Shown piece by piece: positions 11,515 to 21,199 of a stretch of 64,000 bases of DNA (the stretch's first letter is position 1; each line of letters starts with the position of its first letter). A program made the translations under genes and the position numbers. The notes below the pieces were generated by a model that was given only the letters and a program-made list of their open reading frames with translations, made no database searches and had not been told where the DNA came from. Location of the stretch: assembly GCF_000350225.1 (NCBI RefSeq), contig NW_005179014.1:140185-204184 (forward strand). The letters run 5' to 3'. This DNA is from Chondrus crispus (taxonomy: Eukaryota > Rhodophyta > Florideophyceae > Gigartinales > Gigartinaceae).

Positions 11515-12020
11515 GGGGGTGAAGTGAAAAGAAACTAAGTTGGAATGTGAATACTGTAGTCCGGGATTGAGGGACACACGTGTGAATATTTGCACAGTTT
11601 TCATTTTAATTATTAATTTTATGTAGTTAATTAGTCAGTATTAATCTTGCTGACATTAGATCTGATCTACGATCTAGCGCCGCAAGCTACTGTAGTGGCT
11701 CTGGTGGGGCGATATATACCTTAGCCCTCTGACCACCAAGTCAGTAAAGGCCCGAGTTGCCAGAGTTAGATATCGCCTTGGTTGGAGTCTGTCTTTTACA
11801 AGACATTCCCTTTTACTACAGATTACTTTATCCATTGCACTCGGGGGTCCCCTTTTCTTATCCATTTACCTTTTCTATCTCTAATTCCTATCCTTTTCTA
11901 TCTCAACATCTATTTTCCCTTAATTTTGTTGGTTCCATTGGAGTCGGTCGCGACCGATCCGGTGTTGGTGTGATTGTCATCGGGCTGCACGTTGATCGTA
12001 GCGCTGCTACAGTGTCCTGT
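11515..12020. repeat. Left long inverted-repeat arm of fold-back insertion
   Basis: Matches the reverse complement of 12760-13322 over most of its length with scattered differences. Shared landmarks include AAACTAAGTTGGAATG, CACACGTGTGAATATTTGCA and CCACCAAGTCAG. The inner edges are rearranged, so arm ends are approximate. Confidence 0.75.
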
Positions 12021-12704
12021 TCCGTTGGAAGGCTGTTGCAACCACGCCTCCTTCGAAGGTCTTATCATACAAGACAGTGTTGGTACCATCAGATGCGATT
12101 GCGATCGCATTAGTGTCGGTGTTTTGCCATGAGGCGACACGTTGGTCGTAACGTTGCTACATAGTTACGTTCCCGTCGGGTAGTGCTAATCGAGCCCTCG
12201 TCGAAGACCTTGAAGTATACTTAAGGTGTTGAAGACGCTCAACGAGCTTTGGCCTTACAACCCAGCGAACCGCCGTTACCTTTCAGTAGACAACGCCCAA
12301 CCCGCACTCGTCGAGCACTCAAGTCTTCGCAAGTCTATCCCACCATTCATCCTCCCGGGCCGGGCATCTTCCCTAAGCCCCCCCGTCGGAGTCGAGCTAC
12401 CGTGGGCTGCAAGCCCACATAAGGGGAAAGGAAGTCCCGAGCGCTTCGTAGCGCGTGCCGCCGGCAGTGGTTGTTGCTGTTGCTCTGTTTGTCCTTTTTG
12501 CTTGTCCGTCGGACTGTGGTCGCGGCCTGCTAGGCACATTGCAGTACAAGTAGCAGCGCTACACCTTCGTACTGCCCGATGGCAAAGTACCGACACCGGA
12601 TCGTTCGCAACTGGATTCTGATAGAACCAACGCTATCTTATACACGAGATGAGATCTGCGTCGGAGACGTCGTCGCAACAGCCTCCGACGGAACGGACAA
12701 CAGT

Positions 12705-12752
12705 AGCAGCGCTATACCTTCGTACTGCGCAGTACGAAGGTATAGCGCTGCT
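12705..12752. repeat. 48-bp perfect palindrome
   Basis: Arms of 24 bp with no loop; the left arm starts AGCAGCGCTATACCTTCGTA and the centre is CTGC|GCAG at 12728/12729. Weaker symmetry extends outward a few bases. Confidence 0.95.
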
Positions 12753-12759
12753 ATTGTTA

Positions 12760-13322
12760 TTGTAATCGGGCGCCCGATTGCAAAGTACCGACACCGGGTC
12801 GGTCGCAACCAGATTGTGATGGAATCAACTCTGAGAAAAGCACCGTGGTGCACCAACACAGAAGCCCGATGGCAAAATGACCTCACGTTGCAGATCTCAA
12901 TCCTACAAGGTGGGACCAACTCAACATTAAGGGAAATTAAGATCGGGAAATGGAAAAGGATAGGGAAATAAAGGAAAAATGAAGGGGACCCCGAGCGCCG
13001 AAGGATGCCGTAGGCTTAGGTAACAGAGAGCGTCTTGGCAGAGACGGACTTCAACCAAGGCGACATTCAACTCCAGCAACTCGGGTTCCCTCTCTGACTT
13101 GGTGGTCGAGGGGCTTGGGTGTATATCGCCCCGCCGGAGCCACTACGGTAGCTCGCCGCCCTCAATCCTAGATCTAATCTACTGTCAGCTAAATTAATGG
13201 TAACTAATTAACTAAATAAAATTAATAATTACAATTAAACTGTGCAAATATTCACACGTGTGTCCCACAATGCCGGACTACAGTATCTGCATTCCAACTT
13301 AGTTTCTTTTCACTTCACCCCC
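12760..13322. repeat. Right long inverted-repeat arm of fold-back insertion
   Basis: Inverted partner of 11515-12020, ending in CACTTCACCCCC at 13322. Copia integrase coding sequence (minus strand) begins within about 20 bp to the right. Confidence 0.75.
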
Positions 13323-13339
13323 TTGTGCAACACCTTATT

Positions 13340-14302
13340 CTACTGCAGCACGATTCTTCCTCCGTTGCTTCTTGGTGGCCGTCGCGGTGGTGTTGTTTTT
13401 GTTGATGCTATGCTTTCTTCGCTTCTTGCGCTGTGTCTTCCTTTCTGCGTGGTAAACTGTTCCTGTGGTGTGGCACTGGTCGTACTGCCGTTCATAGGGT
13501 CGGAAATCAATGGCTCGTATTTTCTTGTAGCGTCAGGTTTGGAGGTTTTGGACGCAGATGTGCGTTTCATCAATTCCATACATGTACCTCGGTTGCGCTG
13601 CTTTGCCGTGCAGCTTTGGCATGTGCGGTTTGAGTATTGGCGTGAAGCGAAGTTGCTCGACCGTGAAAAGTTTTTGAGACGAGGTGCTTCCCCGTACCAC
13701 TGTCGGTGTGGTGTGTCTTGTATGCCGTGATGGTACGTATGATTGTACTTGAACACTGCGTCATTGAGGACATCTTGCCAGGGCACGTCGTGAAGTTGGC
13801 TGTGGGACAGTGTTGCCGGAAGTTTGTCCAATAGGGTCCTGTTTATGCGTTCTGCTACCGCGTTTTTCGGCGGCGTGTAGGGTGCGCTGGCGTGGTACAT
13901 GATGCCTCGCTTTTGGAGTTGCGATTGTACTTGTTTCGAAAGATACTCCTTGGCATTTTTGGTTACTAATAGATGGGGTTGGTGTCCGTTTCCTGCTTCT
14001 ACATCGTCTATTGCCTTTATGACTGCTTGTGGCACTTCCGCCCTGTTGTTGAGACTGTGTACCCATAGGTATCTTGTGCGGGTTTCAATGACAGTGAGGA
14101 CGTAATTCGCATTGTGGTTTGACGTGGGCTTAGCGGGGCCGCAGACATCGGACGAGAGGCTGTTGCCTCGCTCTGTGTCGTGAGATGTGCGCTTTTGCGG
14201 GCGTGTTGATGTCTTGCCGTTGATGCAGGCTGTGCATGTCATGGTGGAGCTGTCTTCCTTGGGCCCTGTCGGCATTCTGGGGAGCAGCTGTTTTCTGGAC
14301 AT
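13340..14302 (-). pseudogene. Copia integrase (catalytic residue replaced)
   Basis: A 320-codon open frame. CTACINGKTSTRPQK is the end of the zinc region, LSSDVCGPAKP carries the first catalytic Asp, and NAVAERINRTLL carries the catalytic Glu. The second Asp, expected in a T-D-N-x-x-E block, is Lys here: LLVTKNAKEYLS, codon AAA near 13964. The C-terminal part ends RIVLQ at 13340, next to the fold-back insertion. A change of two bases is needed to turn an Asp codon into AAA, so a single sequencing error does not explain it. The protein would be catalytically dead even though its frame is long. Confidence 0.8.
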
Positions 14303-14494
14303 GAGTGCTATGGTTTTGGAGTGTGCGTGCTTTAGTTTTAGATGCCACTATGTCATTTGTTGTTGTGCCGTTGTGTCCTTGCGTTTTGTTTTCTGGTATG
14401 CAGGGGCGGTGCGGGGCGTGGTTGTTTGCTGCTGGTCTCGCGGCGGTTATATGGGGAGGAGTTGGGGTTGGGTGCTTCGCGTGGGCGGTGCGCT

Positions 14495-15966
14495 CTAAGT
14501 CGGTGTTAGGACGGGTCTGGTTCGCTTCGTTTTCGTGGTCGGGGTTTTACGAGTGTATGTTCGAGCTCCTTTGCCGGTGTCGTGTTGGTCCACTCGGTAT
14601 TGTCCCTTACTGTACATGGAAATCAGGATCGCTGGCGGTAATGTTCGAGGCTTGTAAAGGGTGGCCTTTGTTCTTGAGAAGGTCACTTGGCCGTGGGCAG
14701 TGAGGGCGTACACTGAAAGGAGGTTCTCCTTGATTTCGTGTGTGTGTACGGCCGGTACCGTGATGTTCTTATTCCTCTGTTCGATAGTGACATGTTCAGT
14801 GTGTTTTATTGGTTCACGAAGGCCAGTTGCAGTTGTAGTTTGTGTCCCGGTACTTTTTTGCATCGACGCGTGAGGTGTAGTGGTATGCGTGGGGTTTGCA
14901 CCGGAGTCCAGTATGAAAGGTTGCTTACTGTCGCTGGTCTCGCTGGTGTCATACAGCATTTTTGGAGTGCCTTCAGCCGCTCCTTCAACTTGTGCATGAG
15001 GCTGGTTGGTTCCTCTGCTCCGTCGGGGTCCGCGTGGGCTGTGCGCGCGTGTGTGTGTGTTGATCGCGTTTTGTATCTGCGTGCGTAACAGTTCTCAGTT
15101 GTGTGAGTTACGCTGACGTGGATCTCGCACCATTGCCCTTGGTGGCCTGCTGGTTTGCGGTAGCTCGTTCTGCCAGTGGAAGAACGTTGCTGTGGGGCTC
15201 GAGTTGTAGTGCGGCGGGGTGCTTTGCTATGTGGAGTTCTGTGCTGCGATCTGGGTGCGTCGGCCTGCCTGAGTTGCACTTGTTGTATGTGGTTTGTGAA
15301 GGCCTGGATGGTTACTAACCACTAACTAACCGCTAGTAGCGGGGGGTTTCCGCCATCACCATGGCCAGTGTACATATTTCAGGCTGATGACTCAGTCCTT
15401 GCGGCATGTATCGAACGGTGGTGCGTTCTTCGTTGATGTTAGGGTAATTTGCGACCTGCATTTTGTGTCGCATTTCCCTGTGTTGTTTCACGTAGTCCTG
15501 TAGCTGTGTGCCTTGGACATACTTGATTCCCCTGGCTTCGGCGTCCAGTATTTCGTAGTGCTTGGTTGTATAGTTATCCACTACGCTGCTTATGATGGGA
15601 CAGATGGTGTGCAGATCGTACCTCAGTACGTGCGGGGGAAGGATCCGAACTACTTCTGTTGTGAGGCTTTGTATTATTGCTTTGCGGAGTTTGTCCGCTT
15701 TATGCTGGTGTGTGGCATCTGTGTCTGGATCGGGATCGGTGGTGTCCGGCGTGGTGAGGTGGGTGCTAGCGTCGATCGTCCTTGCGTAGATCTCGAAAGC
15801 GTCGTACCAGTATGTGAAGTTGCTGCCCTCGAGTCGAGGGAGTTATTCCGTAGGTGATCCTTGCTGTTCTGTCATTTCGTAGTGAAGGCAGAATGGTGGA
15901 GGCGTGGAGGTTTAGTCGTTGTGCTCGTTTATCGGAGTTGAAAGTAGTTGTCTGTGTGCCGCGCAT
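14495..15966 (-). pseudogene. Copia Gag and protease region (broken)
   Basis: From right to left: an N-terminal Gag piece (15966-15766, ending HILVRRFRDLRKDDRR); a Gag core piece (15581-15333) containing LQDYVKQHREMRHKM and NEERTTVRYMPQGL, typical of copia Gag; a basic stretch with a zinc-knuckle-like CEIHVSVTHTTENC near 15.1 kb; and the aspartic protease block QPFILDSGANPTHTTTP near 14.9 kb, whose DSGA is the catalytic motif. The pieces are in different frames. Gag packages the element RNA and the protease processes the polyprotein. Confidence 0.7.
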
Positions 15967-16000
15967 CGATTGTTAGTGGTGTGTTTTGGTGCCCATAACC

Positions 16001-16138
16001 TGTGATGACAAGATTTGACGGATGCCTACGACCACTGAAGGTGGTAGGAGCGCCGGTGGCTTTATTTGCGTGTGAGCTATCGGTGCCTTAAGGGCGATGT
16101 CCTATCTACGGGTGGTCCCCTATCTAGTTGGAAGCACA
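16001..16138 (-). repeat. Copia 5' LTR (right copy)
   Basis: Starts TGTGATGACAAGATTTGACG and is the partner of 9257-9395. It contains the same hairpin-prone tract around GACC-ACTGAAGGTGG and the identical GTGTGAGCTATCGGTGCCTT. Confidence 0.75.
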
Positions 16139-16615
16139 GTTTCCCCTATGAAGCTACGATCCATGAGCACGGGTATAATACAGCGGGTAACTGATCATAC
16201 GCCCCATACTGCCAAAAAATTAAAATTGCGCGAATCAACAAATTATGTAAAAATACTAGTTGGCATTCATGAATGTAAACATTATTTACAACATTGTTTA
16301 ACATATTAGAATTCATGAAGAATTGAACTCGCGACCAAAAGAAGGGGTGGCATGGGAGTGGTACCGAAGCACACCACAGTCGATAACAACGTGCGTAGTA
16401 TTCCACAACATGGTTCGTTATGATGGAAAATCTAAATTTTGAAGCCACCTACGGCTGGACCTCGTACACCCATTTTCATCTCCACCATAATTCCGTCTTC
16501 ATTACTTCCTTTGTTGCTCTCCGTTCCTCTTCGCGGCAGACCCAGCACAGCATCCATTCAATGCCTCTTGCATCCAAGAGTAAGTGTACTGAGTTCCAGC
16601 GCTCCGATCTCAATA

Positions 16616-16990
16616 ATGGCAAGTGCGGGGACCAGAGGAGTCAAGGTGTGTCGCGATGTCGTTCCAGATCTCGGATGGGTAATGCCAGGATGCTTTGCTT
16701 GCAAGACCTCCGATCCGTGCAAACCTTCCCTCATTTTCCTTTTGGCACCCAGCCAAATACGTGCACGCGCGAATGTGGACACCGGGAACTGTACAAACCC
16801 CTTTGGTAATCTAGATCCCAGCTTAGAAACTTCCGTTTTACTTTGCACATCATGTCGTTGCAAGGAACTAGATGGGAAGCTATCTGTAATTCCAAACGAA
16901 CAGAAAAACACAATATCGTCAAGTACTTGCGTGTGTGGAAATCCAGGCTACGAGATTCGAGACGGCATTCCGGCCCGCGGTGCTGCATAG
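16616..16990 (+). CDS. Hypothetical Cys-rich protein
   Basis: A 124-codon frame from ATG 16616, with the frame open upstream to about 16440. Cysteines are grouped: GCFACKTSDPCK near residues 25-36, LLCTSCRCKEL near 79-89, and STCVCGNPGYE near 107-117. No family is recognised. The pattern would suit a small metal-binding or disulfide-rich protein, or an exon of the degraded gene that may continue to the right. No signal peptide is evident from this start. Confidence 0.25.
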   Translation: MASAGTRGVKVCRDVVPDLGWVMPGCFACKTSDPCKPSLIFLLAPSQIRARANVDTGNCTNPFGNLDPSLETSVLLCTSCRCKELDGKLSVIPNEQKNTISSSTCVCGNPGYEIRDGIPARGAA

Positions 16991-17087
16991 TTTGTTCATC
17001 GCAAAAACAGACTCCTGTTTCTAATGACATCTAATTTAGGCGCTCTAAGGCACCCACATGTGACTGGACTCATTTCAATCTTTCGGT

Positions 17088-17510
17088 GTGCACGAAATAC
17101 ATGCGAGAAGCATTTCGGAGAGAGTTTTTCGTCTGTCCATGGCGCCGATGGATGTCTCTAATATGCTTATATGTAATCCTAGTGAGTTCTTCTTATGTCC
17201 AACTCATCTGAAGCACAGCACGTATGCCCAGAAAGCAGCCTTTGCTCATGCGGGGAATGGATATTGGTCTTTTAGATCGGTGGTATTTATAGACTTTGGT
17301 CGCGGCAGGTCTGGGTCGAGATTGCGTCCATTGCCTACATTTTTGGTCGACAGCGTCTGCTTGGATGACGTTGATCAGCTGTTGCAGTTTAATAGTTGGT
17401 GGCCCATCTTTCAGATAACAATCTCTGCGGAGATCTTATACAAGAAATGTACGCCTGCTCTCAATGTTTGTAATTTGTCACGATGGGTGTCAAGGGGAAC
17501 TTCCCCTTGA
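17088..17510 (+). CDS. Unrecognised open frame ending in a palindrome
   Basis: An open frame of up to 140 codons (the first codon of the stretch is not ATG-verified) whose last residues are encoded by the left arm of the palindrome at 17472-17528. The sequence includes STYAQKAAFAHAGNGYWSF and VVFIDFGRGRSG. Nothing is recognised. It may be a piece of the same decayed gene as 17615-18978 in another frame, separated from it by the palindrome. Confidence 0.2.
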   Translation: MHEIHARSISERVFRLSMAPMDVSNMLICNPSEFFLCPTHLKHSTYAQKAAFAHAGNGYWSFRSVVFIDFGRGRSGSRLRPLPTFLVDSVCLDDVDQLLQFNSWWPIFQITISAEILYKKCTPALNVCNLSRWVSRGTSP

Positions 17511-17528
17511 CACCCATCGTGACAAATT
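17472..17528. repeat. 57-bp perfect palindrome, 1-nt loop
   Basis: Arms of 28 bp starting AATTTGTCACGATGGGTGTC, with a single C at 17500 as centre. This is the longest perfect hairpin in the window. Confidence 0.95.
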
Positions 17529-17614
17529 CTTCCGCCTTCAAGGCTTCCACTGCTGATGTCTCTCGATTAGCATATGTTGTTGACAGGTAGCTTGCGCGAT
17601 GTGCTTTCCATGCA

Positions 17615-18978
17615 ATGGATACGAGTATGCAGATGCAGTTGGTCCTGCCAGTCGAAAGTGAGCAGTTAAGCTATGTGCCAGACACAGCTACACGTCTCCG
17701 AGCAAGAGTTAAAATATGTCGAGAGAGCTGCCCTGTCCAGCCCCTCAACGATATTGTTTCCGGTCGTAATGATTTAGTGCGTGGCTACGTTTCAATTTCC
17801 AACATTGATTCTCCTACTCTCGAGAACATATTACGTCCTGTTCTGGCGTTGAAGGGTGTACACCTAATCAGAGCTATGAACAGAACACGTTTTTATGTGC
17901 TTGGGGGTTCTTATGAAACCTATCTATCCTCAAATATATCACAATAAACTGTGCAATGGACAGGTGTCTCCGACAAAGAGCGTTGTGTTATGTTGGATTC
18001 AGATGGAAGGCGCTTCAAGCAGCGACGAACGGACTACTGGAGTTGTAACTGGTCATTTAATGAGGAGGCATGCTGTATACCACAGGATATGTGCCGTGAC
18101 TACGCTGGACAGATGGCGCCAACTAGAAAACGGCTGGCTTGGAAGCTTGCGGCAAAAGCGACAGAGGAGACAATTTCAAATATATTCCCTCTCAGCAACA
18201 AGGCCGAGATACTACCACATCCGGGATTGGAAGAGTGCATGAACACCGGGACTACTGAGTTTAACCGTTGCGGCATGCTGCTGTGTATACGTGCTTTGAA
18301 AGAAATTGAACAAATTTTCTATTCTCGGACTCGGAGCGTACCTAGCCCTAATACATTTTACATGTACAATGCCCGTATTCTTGAAATCTCTCCATTATTC
18401 CGCAGTGTGGAGAATGCATTAGGACTTTGCCTATCACATAATCTGACGGAAGACTATCGATTGCGTCTTGTCTGAGAAAGAGAAAGAGCGCAGCGTTGTG
18501 CATGGGACGATGTTCCCATGCTATCTGAAACAAGTATTCCACTTTGTCAGTTCGATAACTGGGATATACTTCCGCTTCACTCTGTTAAGGTTGACGGTAA
18601 AGAGAATTCTAAAGTGAATGGCTCGCTGGTCCAGGGTATGTCGCTAGTTAGAAAAAGGTCTTTTGAGGATGCAGGACAACGCCAGATCAGAAAAAAAGAA
18701 GTCTGACATGGAAATCCCCTCGGGTCATGAACGCGACCACAGTTTGCAGGCAACTTTTTCTCTCCTAAGCATTCAAAAACAGTCCAGCAGTTCTTTGACG
18801 CTGTCTTTGGTCTTGTTTATCCTCATCGCGATCAATTTCCATACAGTCCTACAGAAGATGAGAGCCATGGCGTTGTACGTACGGATGGTCACCTGTCAGG
18901 TAAACAGCGTCTGAACTTTCGAAGCTTGTGGTTGTCAGCGTTCAAGCGTCATGGGGGTGCTACTGTTGACGGTGATTG
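17615..18978 (+). pseudogene. Unrecognised gene with in-frame stops, DNWD motif
   Basis: One frame is open from 17615 to 18978 apart from stops at 17945 (TAA), 18473, 18704 and 18728 (TGA). Protein-like blocks include RLRARVKICRESCP, LAWKLAAKATEETISNIFPL, PLCQFDNWDILPLHSVKVDG and QFFDAVFGLVYPHRDQFPYS. The FDNWD block, followed by a basic and Gly-containing stretch, recalls the DN-D region of DUF6589-like proteins encoded by eukaryotic transposons, but this is a weak match. Long same-frame openness across four stops suggests a fairly recent pseudogene; short introns over some stops are possible. Confidence 0.35.
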
Positions 18979-19488
18979 ATGCTGAGGACCTGGAAGACGA
19001 CCGATCCTGCGTCGTCGCGGCAAGCGGGCTCTCACTTCTGCCACACCGTTCTGGCTCGCCGTCTGCTTCCGGTCATAAGGGTTACAGGACGTATGCTTGG
19101 GCCTCAGAGCGCGGATCAACATATCTGGATTCGTTTGAAGCTCTGGTCGCACATGTCACCGCCTTGTCGCAGAGCAGCTACAACCTGGAAGTTGTGTATG
19201 CGCCGTTGCAGTAGTTTATTGGGCGTAGCGGGCGCTTGTTACATGCATGCCAGCAACCGAATGACGCGGCTAGCGTGCTATTAGGGGCCTGGTGTTGAAG
19301 CGGAGTGCGCTATTCCGCCGTCTTTCGTAAGCAATGCGGTGGATATATTTGTTAAATCTTTAAGCAGCCGCCGTCCCGCATGCACTATAGCAATTAAAAG
19401 CTGCGGTTTTGAGCTTCCTATCCTTCACTCACGGGTTGTGGAGGAGAGCAAACCTCGGCACCATCATAAATAACTACACACTTGCTTA

Positions 19489-21166
19489 TTACCCAGGTTC
19501 CTGATCGTCGTTGACTTTTCGTTCCACACATTTCTCGTATCGATCGTTGACACGCACAAATGCTTTCAGAGATTCGTTGTAGTGCCTCTGAAGTAATTCG
19601 ATGTATTCCGTTGGTGCATTTCTGGATTTAGCAGCGCTCAGTCTCAAAAACGAGGACTGAGGCACGTTTACAAGATCTTGCTCGTCCTTGGACCATTGCA
19701 CTTCCCGCGAAACTACGCTCTTTTTGTAGACGGAATTCTAATGCCGACTGATCACCTCTTCGCGTGAAACAGACTTTCTGATCACGCTTGTCACCTCTGT
19801 GTTCAAGTTTCTTGCATCATTTTCATTGTTGCCACTTTTGAGCTTTTTCGGCGCCGCCCCGTGGTAAACCCCAACTCGTCCGGCCTGGCCCCATCATTAT
19901 CAACCGGCATGTTCAAACCAGGTACCCCCTCATCAAATCTACCGTCCACCACAACCCGCGGTGTATTCCTGACGAACTCATCGTCGCAATTTGGTGTTCC
20001 AAGCCCAGAAACTTTAAAAAGTACAAGCATCCGTTTTACCAAAGCACTAAGGCCGTGTCGTACATTGTCCAGTGTTGGCAAGAAGTTTCGGAAGTTTTCT
20101 GGATTAATTTGTCCAGAACGCTCCAATCTATCCTTATAAACAGTGAACCCGGTGCGTGTCCGCGTATACTGGTCCTTACGGACAGGTTCTTCTCCGACAC
20201 AAAGGGGAGGAAGACTTGGGTCGGCATCCTGGACTCATCCATCAAAGGAGTACTCAACTTGCTTCGAAGAGTCATTAAATCGATCAGCTATTGATAACCA
20301 AAAACTTTCCCTTGATCTCCTTGAGTCTATTTCAGCCCTTGTCAATTCCTGCTGTAACAAATTGATAGCTCTGCGACAATGCTCGATATGGCGCAGCATT
20401 GCGATAAGCTGAGAAAATTTGGAGAGGGTAAAAGCTGGGTCACTCGCTACCGAACTAGGTCCTGCTTCAGCCGTATCGCCTTCCCTAGGATCTCCAACAG
20501 CATGCAACACATTAGCGACCTCCGCATATGTAGGAGCAGAGTAAACACGCGCACGGTTTGAAACGAGGGGGTTATCCACTTTTTTCATAAATTCATCGAA
20601 AGATGGGCAAAAAGGATTGGAAGATATTGTTTTGCGAAACGAAATCCCTTTGGTGTGACGGAAAACCACATATCGGTGGTTTCTCAGCATGATCTCGTGG
20701 AGTTTTCCGTATGCCTTTTTGTTCCATTGTCTTGCTATTTTTTTATGCTCTTTCTTTAACGATTTTAAGTATGAGAACATGAGGCGTTGGTCCTTCACTT
20801 CGGTTGTTTTTGGAGCAGGTCTACTCCTTCCCTCGGAGTATGGATCAAGGATGCGAGAATTGCGGGAATTAATATCTCCCGGCGCACTCATTGCAATGTT
20901 GGGACTTGGAGGAAATGAGGGGCGGCTTACGACGAGCTTATACGTTGATTCTGGCGATAAAATGCAGTCTCATTGGCTTTGAAGCTCGGGGAACGATTTG
21001 GATCTCTGGCTGGCGTTGGGGATGAGCGACAAGGGGACCGAAAGGGGGATGGAGCAGAAGGAGAATCAAAAATGGAGCTTGCTCCTGGGTTGTTTGGAGG
21101 GGGTACGGAAGATGATTCATCATGTTCCTGTGCGAACTTGAATCGAGCCCACGTGCAGTGTTGCAA
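19489..21166 (-). pseudogene. Unrecognised gene with one internal TGA
   Basis: From ATG 20891 the frame runs to a TGA at 20235-20237, then stays open in the same frame to 19803, giving about 362 codons with one stop. The first part contains SYLKSLKKEHKKIARQWNKK and PTYAEVANVLHAVGDPREG; after the stop are RTGFTVYKDRLERSGQINPE and RNTPRVVVDGRFDEG. Another frame at 19701-19489 (EYIELLQRHYNESLKAFVRV) could be a last exon. A Ser/Pro-rich frame at 21166-20927 could be a first exon, with a GTAAGC donor near 20935. No family is recognised. A mostly helical, basic protein seems likely. CGA to TGA is the simplest change. Confidence 0.4.
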
Positions 21167-21199
21167 GCAATCTGTTCTGCAACTCAGTGTGGTGCACGC

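Larger units (their letters stand above)
11139..13335. mobile_element. Fold-back type insertion inside the copia element
   Basis: Two interleaved inverted-repeat pairs make up this block. Pair L is 11515-12020 against 12760-13322, a long terminal inverted repeat ending in GGGGGTGAAGTGAAAAGAAA. Pair X is 11139-11471 (inverted) against 12172-12538, sharing CGTCGAAGACCTT and GGGCTGCAAGCC-like tracts. The order is X', L, X, L'. A ~60-bp direct repeat (12569-12630 and 12774-12833, CAAAGTACCGACACCGG) and a 48-bp perfect palindrome (12705-12752) lie in the centre. No transposase was recognised, so it is probably non-autonomous or a composite of two insertions. Copia coding sequence resumes on either side. 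Confidence 0.7.
9257..16138 (-). mobile_element. Ty1/copia retrotransposon, minus strand, with an internal insertion
   Basis: Direct repeats of about 140 bp at 9257-9395 and 16001-16138 bound a minus-strand array in copia order: Gag (15.97-14.8 kb), protease (14.96 kb), integrase (14.3-13.34 kb), then RT and RNase H (11.13-9.47 kb). The integrase-RT join is interrupted by a ~2.2-kb inverted-repeat insertion (11139-13335). Sequence beside the right LTR reads GGTTATGGGCACC on the minus strand, which could be part of the primer site. Substitutions and frameshifts throughout show that it is inactive. Confidence 0.85.
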
